A stretch of 5,376 bases of DNA from Bacillota bacterium. GTDB lineage: Bacteria; Bacillota_C; Negativicutes; Sporomusales; Sporomusaceae. Positions within the stretch are counted from its first letter, which is position 1. Each line of letters opens with the position of its first letter. The stretch spans positions 1 to 5,376 of the forward strand of contig JAEZQV010000139.1 of NCBI GenBank assembly GCA_023441125.1, given 5' to 3'. A program made the translations under genes and the position numbers. Under the pieces are notes generated by a model that saw nothing but the letters and a program-made list of their open reading frames with translations, had not been told where the DNA came from and did not search any database. This document shows, one piece after another, positions 1 through 5,376 of the stretch.

Positions 1-481
1 TTCAACAGTACGACAATCCGGCGAGGACAAGGAACTCATTAGCCTCAATACTATATTAACGAATTTGCAACCTATACTGGAAGCAGATGCTTTAAAAAAT
101 GCCCAGCACATTGAACTGGTACTGCAAAGTATACCGGAGGTAAGTGTAAGCAGACGAAAAGTTAAGCAGATGATCCTTAACCTGGTGCGCAATGCTTTTG
201 AGGCCATGGAGAAAAAAGGCACACTGACCATAAAAACTTTTCAGGAAAACGGTGGTGTGGTGCTCGCGATTCAGGACACCGGCCAGGGAATTCCGCCGGA
301 AATATTGGCGCATATCGGCAAGCCGTTCCTAACCACGAAAGACCAGGGAACCGGGCTGGGCCTGGCCGTCTGTTATAACATCGCGGCCGAGCATGATGCG
401 GCGATTCAAGTCGAAACAGGTCCCGGGGGAACGACCTTTTTTATTAAGTTTCCGGCTCCGGCGGAGCTCAGCGGCAACTAA
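1..481 (+). CDS. Sensor histidine kinase, C-terminal ATP-binding part (5' end outside window)
   Basis: The reading frame is open from base 2 to the TAA at 479-481, giving a 159-residue C-terminal fragment. It has the complete Bergerat-fold (HATPase_c) ATP-binding set: an N box reading LNLVRNAFEAM with the key Asn near fragment residue 64, a G1 box DTGQGI (Asp about residue 92), an F-box-like GKPFLTTK, and a G2 box GTGLGLAVCYNIAAEH. The sensor and His-phosphoacceptor domains lie outside the window. The N box with 'RNAFEAM' and the PFLTTK segment are typical of NtrB/PAS-type and sporulation-type kinases rather than of the EnvZ-like class, so it probably phosphorylates either a sigma-54 activator or a Spo0F/Spo0A-type regulator (inference). 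No response regulator follows it: a terminator and a convergent gene come next. A TTG at 65 could be mistaken for a start, but homology continues upstream of it. Confidence 0.9.
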   Translation, partial: STVRQSGEDKELISLNTILTNLQPILEADALKNAQHIELVLQSIPEVSVSRRKVKQMILNLVRNAFEAMEKKGTLTIKTFQENGGVVLAIQDTGQGIPPEILAHIGKPFLTTKDQGTGLGLAVCYNIAAEHDAAIQVETGPGGTTFFIKFPAPAELSGN

Positions 482-509
482 ACCCGGCCTATATACCGGT
501 CAGGATAGC

Positions 510-549
510 AAGAAGACGGGTACCGCCCAGCAGCGGTACCCGTTTTCTT
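510..549 (+). terminator. Rho-independent terminator, possibly bidirectional
   Basis: Bases 510-526 pair with 533-549 across a 6-nt loop (CCAGCA). The core of 11 pairs (ACGGGTACCGC / GCGGTACCCGT) is perfect, and the stem continues outward for six more pairs with one G-U wobble. The descending arm ends in TTTTCTT, serving the + strand kinase, which stops 28 bp upstream. Read from the - strand, the arm ends in TCTTCTT with one A-C mismatch, so it could also end the convergent dehydrogenase transcript, though less well. Confidence 0.85.
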
Positions 550-597
550 AAGCTTTTCCATAATTTCTATAAGCAGCTTAGCAGGCCGTAACCAGTT

Positions 598-1986
598 TTA
601 CTGCTTATTTTTTTTCAGCCGCTCATTAATTACTCTGGCCGCATGCACACCACTGGCACTGGCCTGGGAGAGGCCGCGGGTGATACCGGCGCCGTCGCCG
701 ACAGCAAACATATTATCGATCTCAGTTTCCAGTTCAGGGGTTAATTTCAGGCGGGAACTGTAAAATTTGACTTCAACGCCATACAACAGGGTGTCATCGT
801 TGGTCATTCCGGGCGCTAATTTGTTCAGGGCATAAATCATTTCAATGATATTGTCCAGGTGGCGCTTGGGGAGTACCAGGCTCAGATCTCCGGGAGTGGC
901 TTTGAGGGTTGGCTGGGTAAAGCTTTTGCTCAAGCGGTGCTCATTTGTACGGCGGCCTTTCAGGAGGTCGCCGAAACGCTGCACCAGTACACCGCCGCCC
1001 AGCATATTGGAGAAAGAAGCAATGCGTTTGCCGTATTGATGCGGCTCGGTGAAGGGTTCAGTAAAGCGGTTGCTTACCAGGAGGGCAAAATTGGTATTGC
1101 GGCTGTGCAGCTTTTCATCACGATAGCTATGGCCGTTTACCGTAACAATACCGTCGGTATTCTCGGCGACTACATAGCCTTTGGGATTCATGCAAAAGGT
1201 CCGGACTAAATCGCCATATTGCTTGGTCCGGTACACCAGCTTGGCTTCGTAGACTTCATCGGTAATATGCTGGAATACTTCGGCCGGGATTTCCACCCGT
1301 ACGCCGACATCCACCTGATTGTTGGTTAATGATAAGCCCAGTTCGCGGCATTGGTTGGCAAACCATTCCGAACCGGCCCGGCCGGGGGCGGCTATGAGGT
1401 AATCGCATTCAATTACGCCGTCTTTGGTTTCCAGGCGGAAGCGGTTAGCCTGTTTTTGGAGGGCAGTTACGGTAGTCCCGAACAGCATGGTAATGCGTTC
1501 CTTCAGATAATCGTACAGCAACTGCAGGATTTTAAGATTATTTTCCGTCCCCAGATGGCGTACTTTGGCGTCTAAAAGGTGCAGGTCGTACTGCAAAGCC
1601 TCTTTGCCGAGCGTACTGTTCTGGGTACTGAAATACTCGGCCGGCGCACCGTATTTTATATTGATCTGATCGACATAATCGATGAGGTCGAGAACTTTTT
1701 GATCGGGCAGGTATTCATTTAACCAGCCGCCAAACTGCGTGGTGAAATTATATTTACCGTCCGAGAAGGCGCCGGCGCCGCCAAAGCCGCGCATGATGCC
1801 GCACGGATTGCATTTGATGCAGGAAGGCACCTTCTTATCGGAAATCGGGCAACTCCGGGAGTAAATATCATGTCCGGCCTCTATGAGAACTACTTGGATG
1901 TCAGGATTATTAATAACAAGCTCATACGCGGCAAATACACCGGCCGGCCCGCCGCCGACGATGCCAATGTCAAACTTCTCAGGCAT
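598..1986 (-). CDS. FAD-dependent dehydrogenase (COG2509-type NAD(P)/FAD oxidoreductase)
   Basis: This is a cytoplasmic flavoprotein of 462 residues. The N terminus is a Rossmann-type FAD-binding fold: GIVGGGPAG at residues 8-16, with Glu36 after the second strand placed to bind the adenosine ribose. A second FAD contact is the C-terminal motif FAVGDGAGITRGLSQASASG. Between them are a cysteine cluster (Cys46, 56, 59, 62) and GFGGAGAFSDGK (residues 67-78), which I recognise as typical of the uncharacterised COG2509 dehydrogenases; substrate and electron acceptor are unknown. I chose ATG 1986 rather than the in-frame GTG at 1998 because AAAGGTGG (2002-1995) lies 8 nt before the ATG, whereas the GTG sits inside that ribosome binding site. 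Length is normal for the family, with no frameshift. The gene has its own promoter, is divergent from the secreted-protein gene and converges on the kinase fragment, so it appears monocistronic in this view. Alternative: another member of the wider GidA/thiazole-synthase-like flavoprotein superfamily. Confidence 0.88.
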   Translation of the reverse strand: MPEKFDIGIVGGGPAGVFAAYELVINNPDIQVVLIEAGHDIYSRSCPISDKKVPSCIKCNPCGIMRGFGGAGAFSDGKYNFTTQFGGWLNEYLPDQKVLDLIDYVDQINIKYGAPAEYFSTQNSTLGKEALQYDLHLLDAKVRHLGTENNLKILQLLYDYLKERITMLFGTTVTALQKQANRFRLETKDGVIECDYLIAAPGRAGSEWFANQCRELGLSLTNNQVDVGVRVEIPAEVFQHITDEVYEAKLVYRTKQYGDLVRTFCMNPKGYVVAENTDGIVTVNGHSYRDEKLHSRNTNFALLVSNRFTEPFTEPHQYGKRIASFSNMLGGGVLVQRFGDLLKGRRTNEHRLSKSFTQPTLKATPGDLSLVLPKRHLDNIIEMIYALNKLAPGMTNDDTLLYGVEVKFYSSRLKLTPELETEIDNMFAVGDGAGITRGLSQASASGVHAARVINERLKKNKQ

Positions 1987-2031
1987 TACAAAAACCACCT
2001 TTCCTTGTGATTATGGCACAAACCGAAAAAC

Positions 2032-2060
2032 ATTATACTTTAGTAAGGATTGTTTGTAAA
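2032..2060 (-). promoter_or_regulatory. Sigma-A-type promoter of the FAD dehydrogenase gene
   Basis: On the - strand, TTTACA (2060-2055) is followed after exactly 17 nt by TATAAT (2037-2032), which is 5 of 6 and 6 of 6 matches to the vegetative consensus. The expected start is near 2025, leaving a leader of about 40 nt before the ATG at 1986. The DNA upstream of the -35 (about 2061-2100) is very A+T-rich and could act as an UP element. This looks like a strong, probably constitutive promoter. Confidence 0.85.
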
Positions 2061-2140
2061 TAGGAAAATAGCTATATGCAAGAATTTTATTAAATAATAA
2101 CGGCCGTGCCCGGCTACTTATTTGTCCTGATTTAATCTTA

Positions 2141-2151
2141 CTGATGATCAG
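2141..2151. repeat. Short palindrome CTGAT-G-ATCAG in the divergent intergenic region
   Basis: Five-base arms are perfectly complementary around a single central G. It lies about 80 bp upstream of the dehydrogenase -35 and about 95 bp upstream of the start site expected for the secreted-protein gene. It could be an operator for a dimeric regulator, but an 11-bp palindrome may occur by chance. Confidence 0.3.
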
Positions 2152-2182
2152 CCGGTAAGTCAATGAACAGCAAATTAGCACA

Positions 2183-2215
2183 TTGGTCACCAATTGTTCA
2201 CAGTTTAGTCACACT
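2183..2215 (+). promoter_or_regulatory. Three tandem 11-bp direct repeats, candidate OmpR/PhoB-family operator
   Basis: Three consecutive 11-mers read TTGGTCACCAA, TTGTTCACAGT and TTAGTCACACT. All share TTnnTCAC, and the TCAC cores start at 2187, 2198 and 2209, exactly 11 bp apart, so they face the same side of the helix. Winged-helix response regulators of the OmpR/PhoB family bind head-to-tail to direct repeats with this period (known of the family). The last repeat covers the place where a -35 element should be relative to the -10 at 2234. The natural candidate to bind here is the response regulator encoded at 2756 (inference). The first repeat also lies in a palindrome, ATTGGT-C-ACCAAT (2182-2194), so a dimeric repressor site is an alternative. 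Confidence 0.6.
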
Positions 2216-2233
2216 TTTAGCGGCAGAGTGCGT

Positions 2234-2239
2234 TATACT
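2234..2239 (+). promoter_or_regulatory. -10 element of the secreted-protein promoter, no matching -35
   Basis: TATACT matches the -10 consensus at 5 of 6 positions. Transcription would start near 2246, giving a leader of about 25 nt. The windows 16-18 bp upstream read CACTTT, ACACTT and CACACT, none like TTGACA. A good -10 without a -35, and with direct repeats in its place, is the usual form of a promoter that depends on an activator. Confidence 0.6.
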
Positions 2240-2270
2240 AAAAACAAATTCAAGCGGGGAGTGAGATAGC

Positions 2271-2669
2271 ATGAAAAAAACTGTTGTAATTATAATCATC
2301 GGCGTACTGGCAGTAGCGCTGGCCGGAGCCGTGGCTTTGGCCGCGCCGGGCAATGATCCCGGCCAGCCCGGCGCCGTTTGTCCGGCCTGGGGACCGAATA
2401 ATGACCGGCAGGCAAACCTGACCGATGAGCAAAAAGCGCAAATGGAGACCTGGCATCAAGCCAGGGTGGAACAAAGAAAGCAAGAACTGCAGAAACAAGT
2501 GGAGTGGGGCTGGCTGACGCAGGCGCAGGCTGATCAAGAGATCAACTGGCTGGAGCAGCACCATAGCGGTAATTTCGGCATGGGGCCGGGCCGCGGGATG
2601 ATGGGACATGGTCATGGCCTGGGCGCCATGACTGGCGGCTGCGGCAATAATACCGCTCCGGTTCAATAG
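2271..2669 (+). CDS. Small secreted DUF2680-like protein with Gly/Met/His-rich tail
   Basis: This 132-residue protein begins with a clear signal peptide: MKK, a hydrophobic run at residues 5-24, and a likely cleavage site after Ala24 in VALA-AP. The mature part has a short Pro/Gly linker with Cys37, then a charged helical segment (about residues 50-97, LTDEQKAQMETW onward, with QVEWGWLTQAQADQEI), which matches the pattern of DUF2680 proteins. The tail (100-125) is rich in Gly, Met and His (GPGRGMMGHGHGLGAM) and carries Cys124. ATG 2271 is preceded by GGGGAG (2256-2261) at 9 nt. The protein should act outside the cytoplasmic membrane. Its place directly upstream of a response regulator and sensor kinase suggests a role like CpxP or Spy: accessory stress protein, chaperone or ligand-binding modulator. 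That role is inferred from context; DUF2680 has no established function that I know of. The Met/His tail could bind copper, silver or another soft metal. Confidence 0.8.
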   Translation: MKKTVVIIIIGVLAVALAGAVALAAPGNDPGQPGAVCPAWGPNNDRQANLTDEQKAQMETWHQARVEQRKQELQKQVEWGWLTQAQADQEINWLEQHHSGNFGMGPGRGMMGHGHGLGAMTGGCGNNTAPVQ

Positions 2670-2679
2670 GTTATGTAAG

Positions 2680-2710
2680 CAGCCTGTCGCAAAGTGCGCC
2701 AGGCTGTTTT
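2680..2710 (+). terminator. Hairpin terminator or attenuator between the secreted-protein gene and the regulator
   Basis: CAGCCTG (2680-2686) pairs with CAGGCTG (2700-2706). After one T/C mismatch the stem continues with CGC/GCG around an AAAGT loop. A run of four T follows at once, then GG. The stem is moderate and the T-run short, so partial read-through into the regulator and kinase genes is plausible, giving much secreted protein and little of the signalling pair. Confidence 0.7.
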
Positions 2711-2736
2711 GGCTATTACGGGAATTATGATATGCT
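2709..2736 (+). promoter_or_regulatory. Possible weak promoter before the response regulator
   Basis: TTGGCT (2709-2714) and TATGCT (2731-2736) are 16 bp apart, each matching 4 of 6 consensus positions, and a TG one base before the -10 (2728-2729) would make it an extended -10. The overlapping TATGAT (2726-2731) is a better hexamer but has no -35. Transcription from TATGCT would begin near 2743, inside the ribosome binding site, which argues against efficient use. Confidence 0.25.
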
Positions 2737-2755
2737 AGAAGAGAGGTGAGACACT

Positions 2756-3448
2756 GTGGCCGATAAAACAGTGCTGGTGGTAGATGATGAGCAGGCTATC
2801 CGCGAACTGCTGGTTTTGTATCTGAAGAAAGAAGGCTTTATTGTTGAGGAAGCCGTTGACGGCGCCGAAGCGTTGATTAAGCATCAGGAGAAAAAACCGG
2901 ATATTATCATTCTGGACATTATGATGCCGGTCCTGGACGGCCTGGAGGTTTGCCGTCAAATCCGTAAATTTTCGACTATCCCGCTTATTATGCTGACATC
3001 CCGGGCCGAAGACGACGACCGTATCCTGGGGCTTGAGCTGGGCGCCGACGACTATGTTACCAAGCCTTTTAATCCCCGGGAGGTCGTCGCCAGAGTCAAG
3101 GCGGTGCTGCGCCGTCAGGCGGCACCGCCGCCGGCGCCGGCGGCTGCCCTAAGTTTTCCGCATTTGCTTATTGATATGGCCAGCTATACGGTTACGGCCT
3201 TTGATCAGGAGCTTCCCTTCGCCCATAAAGAGATGGAACTCTTGTATCATATGGCTGCCCACCCCGGTCTGGCCTTTTCCCGGGAGCAGCTGCTGGAGCA
3301 GGTGTGGGGTTACAGTTACTGCGGCGATACCCGGACGGTAGATACTCATATAAAACGCATCCGCAAAAAACTGGCTATAACGGCCGCGTCACCCTGGGAC
3401 ATAAAGACGGTTTGGGGCATCGGCTATAAATTTGAGGTGAAAAAGTGA
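2756..3448 (+). CDS. OmpR/PhoB-family two-component response regulator
   Basis: The 230-residue protein has the standard two-domain form. The receiver domain (about residues 4-120) has the acidic pair Asp10-Asp11, the phosphoacceptor Asp54 in LDIMMPVLDG, the switch Thr81 and Lys103 in the KPF motif. An Ala/Pro-rich linker (about 121-131) leads to a C-terminal winged-helix DNA-binding domain (about 133-228), recognised by REQLLEQVWGY, the recognition helix DTRTVDTHIKRIRKKL and the wing WGIGYKFE. Translation starts at a GTG, with GAGGTGAG (2743-2750) 5 nt upstream. The stop codon overlaps the start of the kinase gene, so the two are translationally coupled and surely a cognate pair. It probably binds the 11-bp repeats at 2183-2215 and thereby controls the secreted-protein gene and, by read-through, itself (inference). 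Sequence alone does not tell which named system (PhoP, ResD, CpxR, WalR) it is closest to. Confidence 0.95.
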   Translation: MADKTVLVVDDEQAIRELLVLYLKKEGFIVEEAVDGAEALIKHQEKKPDIIILDIMMPVLDGLEVCRQIRKFSTIPLIMLTSRAEDDDRILGLELGADDYVTKPFNPREVVARVKAVLRRQAAPPPAPAAALSFPHLLIDMASYTVTAFDQELPFAHKEMELLYHMAAHPGLAFSREQLLEQVWGYSYCGDTRTVDTHIKRIRKKLAITAASPWDIKTVWGIGYKFEVKK

Positions 3449-5043
3449 GACTGTCACTGCAACACAAACTGTTGGGAAGCTTTATGCTTGTTGTTGCCCT
3501 GGTGCTGGCCAGCGTTTCTGCCGGGGTATCGCTTCTCATCCGCGATTACTTTTTCGACAGTAAAAAACGGGAGTTTACCGCAAAAGCTTATGAGACGGCC
3601 AGGGTGGTGGAAAGCTATTATGCCGGTCAGATAAACTATAGCCAACTGGCCGGCTTTATTAACAGTATTGACAGCTTGCTGGGGGCGCGGGTGTGGGTGA
3701 CAGATGCTGCGCTGAACATCGTGGCTGCTTCCGAGGAGCAGCCCGGCAGCAGCCTTCCTCACCCGGGCGGTATGAAAAAAAGCCCGATGAACTGTGATAT
3801 GCCGGGCGAAGCCGGACCAGCCATGATGCAGCATGGCGCCGGGATGGGCAGGCTGCGGCCAGACAGGCCGGCGGCTGCGCCGGCGCTGCCTTTGCCTATT
3901 CCCAGCCGGAACCTGGCGGACATCCAGGGCCTGGACATCATCAAGCAGCAGGTGGCAGCCGCGGACGGCGCTGCCTGGGAAAAGATCGTTTATCATCCTT
4001 ACTATGAGGAAAATATGCTGGTAGTGGGCGTGCCGCTAACAGCGGACAACCGGACACTGGGGACGGTTTTGATCCATGCCCCGTTAGCCGGGTTTGACGC
4101 CTTTCTCAGCCGGATATACTGGTATCTGGCCGCCGCCGGCGCGGTATCGGTCTTAGTTACGATATTTATTGCCAATTATCTGGCCGCCGGCATTATCCGG
4201 CCACTAAAGTCCATGCGGACGGTAGCGGCCGCCATGGCCGGCGGTGATTATACGGCGTGCGCGTGTGTGACTGCCAATGACGAAGTCGGGGATTTAAGCC
4301 GGTCACTTCAGGCCCTGGGCAAAGCCCTTACCGACTTTGTCGGCAAGACCGAGCAGACCGACAAACTCCGACGGGATTTTGTCGCGAATGTATCCCATGA
4401 ACTGCGGACGCCGCTGACCATCATTCGCGGCTATAATGAAGCGCTGTTGGACGGTACGGTCCAGGAGCCCGGACAAGTAGCCCGCTACCATCAGATCATG
4501 CGGGATGAAGCGGTGCGGCTGGAAAAACTCATTGCCGGCCTGCTGGAGCTAAGCCAGCTGGAGGCGCGCACAGCCGCTTTTGAGACCGAAAAAGTCTCTT
4601 TAAGCGAGATTGTTCAGAATATCGTTGCCATGTTCGGGCCGCGGAGCCTGGCGCAGGGAATTAGCATAATTACCGACATTGCCGGGGATATGCCGGACAT
4701 TACCGGCAATGGGGACCGGCTTACGCAGCTTGTTGTTATTCTTTTGGATAATGCGCTTAAATTTACCCCGCCAGGCGGGCGGATTTGCGTAACGGCGGCG
4801 GCAGCCGGGGCAGGGGCGGTACTCACTATTGCCGATACCGGCGCCGGCATTCCGGCAGAAGATTTGCCGTATATCTGGGAGCGGTTCTATAAAGCGGACA
4901 AAGCCCATACCCGGACCGGCGGCGGTACCGGTCTGGGGCTGGCTATTGCCAGGGAAATAATCAGCCTCCACGGCGCCGCGGCCGAGGTGACAAGCGCTCC
5001 CGGACAGGGTACCATATTTGCCATTAAGTTTAGGCATGACTAG
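3445..5043 (+). CDS. Membrane sensor histidine kinase with Met/His-rich extracytoplasmic domain
   Basis: The 532-residue protein is a class I kinase. Order of parts: first membrane helix (about 11-33); extracytoplasmic sensor region (34-223); second helix (224-247); HAMP (about 248-300); HisKA with the phosphoacceptor His318 in NVSHELRTPL; and HATPase_c with the N box LLDNALKFTP (Asn436), G1 DTGAGI (464-469), the F box WERFYKAD and G2 GGGTGLGLAI (492-501). The sensor region carries a Met/His/Gly-rich stretch at about 108-135, with Met at 110, 115, 119, 127, 128 and 134, His130 and Cys117, then a Pro/Ala-rich segment (139-153). I see no recognised ligand-binding fold. The HAMP has an unusual Cys272-Ala-Cys274. 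Translation starts at GTG 3445, overlapping the regulator's stop by 4 bp (GTGA), with GAGGTGA (3434-3440) 4 nt before it. It should phosphorylate the regulator encoded just upstream. The catalytic parts look intact. Confidence 0.95.
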   Translation: MRLSLQHKLLGSFMLVVALVLASVSAGVSLLIRDYFFDSKKREFTAKAYETARVVESYYAGQINYSQLAGFINSIDSLLGARVWVTDAALNIVAASEEQPGSSLPHPGGMKKSPMNCDMPGEAGPAMMQHGAGMGRLRPDRPAAAPALPLPIPSRNLADIQGLDIIKQQVAAADGAAWEKIVYHPYYEENMLVVGVPLTADNRTLGTVLIHAPLAGFDAFLSRIYWYLAAAGAVSVLVTIFIANYLAAGIIRPLKSMRTVAAAMAGGDYTACACVTANDEVGDLSRSLQALGKALTDFVGKTEQTDKLRRDFVANVSHELRTPLTIIRGYNEALLDGTVQEPGQVARYHQIMRDEAVRLEKLIAGLLELSQLEARTAAFETEKVSLSEIVQNIVAMFGPRSLAQGISIITDIAGDMPDITGNGDRLTQLVVILLDNALKFTPPGGRICVTAAAAGAGAVLTIADTGAGIPAEDLPYIWERFYKADKAHTRTGGGTGLGLAIAREIISLHGAAAEVTSAPGQGTIFAIKFRHD

Positions 5044-5044
5044 G

Positions 5045-5080
5045 TCCGGCTGAATCAGGAATTTTTGCCGGAGTTGTTTT
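5045..5080 (+). terminator. Candidate terminator after the kinase gene
   Basis: TCCGGC (5045-5050) pairs with GCCGGA (5067-5072) across a 16-nt loop, followed by GTTGTTTT. It begins just after the kinase TAG and lies over the last codons of the convergent DUF421-type gene. The loop is long and the stem only 6 bp, so it may be weak. On the - strand no T-run follows, so it would serve only the + operon. Confidence 0.45.
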
Positions 5081-5376
5081 CCCTTACGTCAATAAATAGC
5101 CGGCCGCTGGGCGTGATCGTTGCCAGCATTACATCGGCCACACTGGCAATGGCGCGTTTATGCAGCTCATACTGCAGCCATTCCCGCGTGAGCCCGGACC
5201 GGCGTAAAGCCGTTTCAATAATCTGACCGTCAATAATCAGTTCATTGCCGGTAACATGGCCGGCAGGCGTAAGCGGCAGCTGCAGTTCCGGTTTGGTTAT
5301 CAGGCTGAGTTCGCCGTCGGTCTGCAGGATGCCGATCTGAATTGCGGACAGGTCGGAAATGCCCTGCCACCGGAGC
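5055..5376 (-). CDS. DUF421 (YetF-like) membrane protein, C-terminal domain (5' end outside window)
   Basis: On the - strand a frame is open from the right edge (first full codon CTC, 5375-5373) to the TGA at 5057-5055, giving 106 C-terminal residues. Typical DUF421 features are visible: a 'GI.D...I..GILQTDGELSL' segment at the edge, then GNELIIDGQIIETALRRSGL (residues 43-62), then TREWLQYELHKRAIASVADV leading to the final strand TPSGRLFIDV. In complete family members this soluble alpha/beta domain follows two or three membrane helices, which here would lie beyond the window. The function of DUF421 proteins is not well established; some in Bacillus are linked to spores or the cell envelope. 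The gene converges on the sensor-kinase gene with 11 bp between stop codons, so the two are not co-transcribed. Codon use is like that of its neighbours. The fold call rests on motif recognition, without an alignment. Confidence 0.8.
   Translation of the reverse strand, partial: LRWQGISDLSAIQIGILQTDGELSLITKPELQLPLTPAGHVTGNELIIDGQIIETALRRSGLTREWLQYELHKRAIASVADVMLATITPSGRLFIDVRENNSGKNS

Noticed and set aside
570..580. Palindrome TAAGC-A-GCTTA between the convergent genes
   Set aside because: It is only five bases per arm and has no T-run. The long hairpin at 510-549 already accounts for termination here.
859..1209. Open frame of 116 codons on the + strand inside the dehydrogenase gene
   Set aside because: It is antisense to a conserved flavoprotein and shows no domain or promoter of its own.
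1987..1998. Start of the dehydrogenase at GTG 1998, adding four residues
   Set aside because: The GTG is part of the AAAGGTGG ribosome binding site, and ATG 1986 is 8 nt after that site.
2011..2193. Open frame of 60 codons on the - strand in the divergent intergenic region
   Set aside because: It runs through the -35, -10 and leader of the dehydrogenase gene and through A+T-rich DNA, and its product resembles no protein I recognise.
2000..2270. Riboswitch or small RNA in the divergent intergenic region
   Set aside because: The two promoters leave leaders of only about 40 and 25 nt, too short for a riboswitch, and no terminator-like hairpin lies in the region.
2250..2666. Open frame of 138 codons on the - strand opposite the secreted-protein gene
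   Set aside because: It covers almost exactly the antisense of a gene with signal peptide, ribosome binding site and promoter. Its translation is low-complexity and shows no domain.
3124..3145. GC-rich repetitive tract (GCCGCCGGCGCCGGCGG-like)
   Set aside because: It encodes the Ala/Pro linker between the receiver and DNA-binding domains, so protein composition explains it.
3454..3996. Open frame of 180 codons on the - strand inside the sensor kinase
   Set aside because: It is antisense to the membrane and sensor part of an intact kinase; the product is His/Arg/Gln-rich without a recognisable fold.

Overview
The window looks like chromosomal DNA from a spore-forming Firmicute. A member of the Negativicutes (Sporomusa/Pelosinus-like) is my best guess, from the protein families, codon mix, strong GGAGG-type ribosome binding sites and sigma-A-like promoters. 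This placement is inference only. No mobile element, CRISPR array, rRNA or tRNA is visible.

Layout from left to right: (1) the C-terminal ATPase half of a sensor histidine kinase, + strand, cut by the left edge; (2) a long perfect hairpin between two convergent genes; (3) a FAD-dependent dehydrogenase of the COG2509 type on the - strand, with a textbook promoter; (4) a 284-bp divergent intergenic region carrying that promoter, three tandem 11-bp repeats and a second promoter facing right; (5) a small secreted DUF2680-like protein with a Gly/Met/His-rich tail; (6) a hairpin terminator or attenuator; (7) an OmpR/PhoB-type response regulator and a membrane histidine kinase overlapping by 4 bp; (8) a - strand gene running off the right edge, absent from a simple ATG-based ORF scan, which reads as the C-terminal domain of a DUF421 (YetF-like) membrane protein.

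The most interesting part is the block from about 2180 to 5043. It looks like a self-contained envelope-sensing module: secreted small protein, then response regulator, then sensor kinase. The secreted protein's promoter has a good -10 but no recognisable -35. Three 11-bp direct repeats, the spacing typical of OmpR/PhoB-family binding sites, occupy the -35 position. The kinase's extracytoplasmic domain contains a Met/His-rich stretch that resembles in composition the tail of the secreted protein, which suggests that both meet the same ligand, perhaps a soft metal ion. The arrangement recalls CpxP-CpxR-CpxA and similar feedback circuits, but the proteins are not clear orthologues and the ligand is unknown. 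The flanking genes (kinase fragment, dehydrogenase, DUF421 protein) are in opposite or separate transcription units and need not be related to the module.
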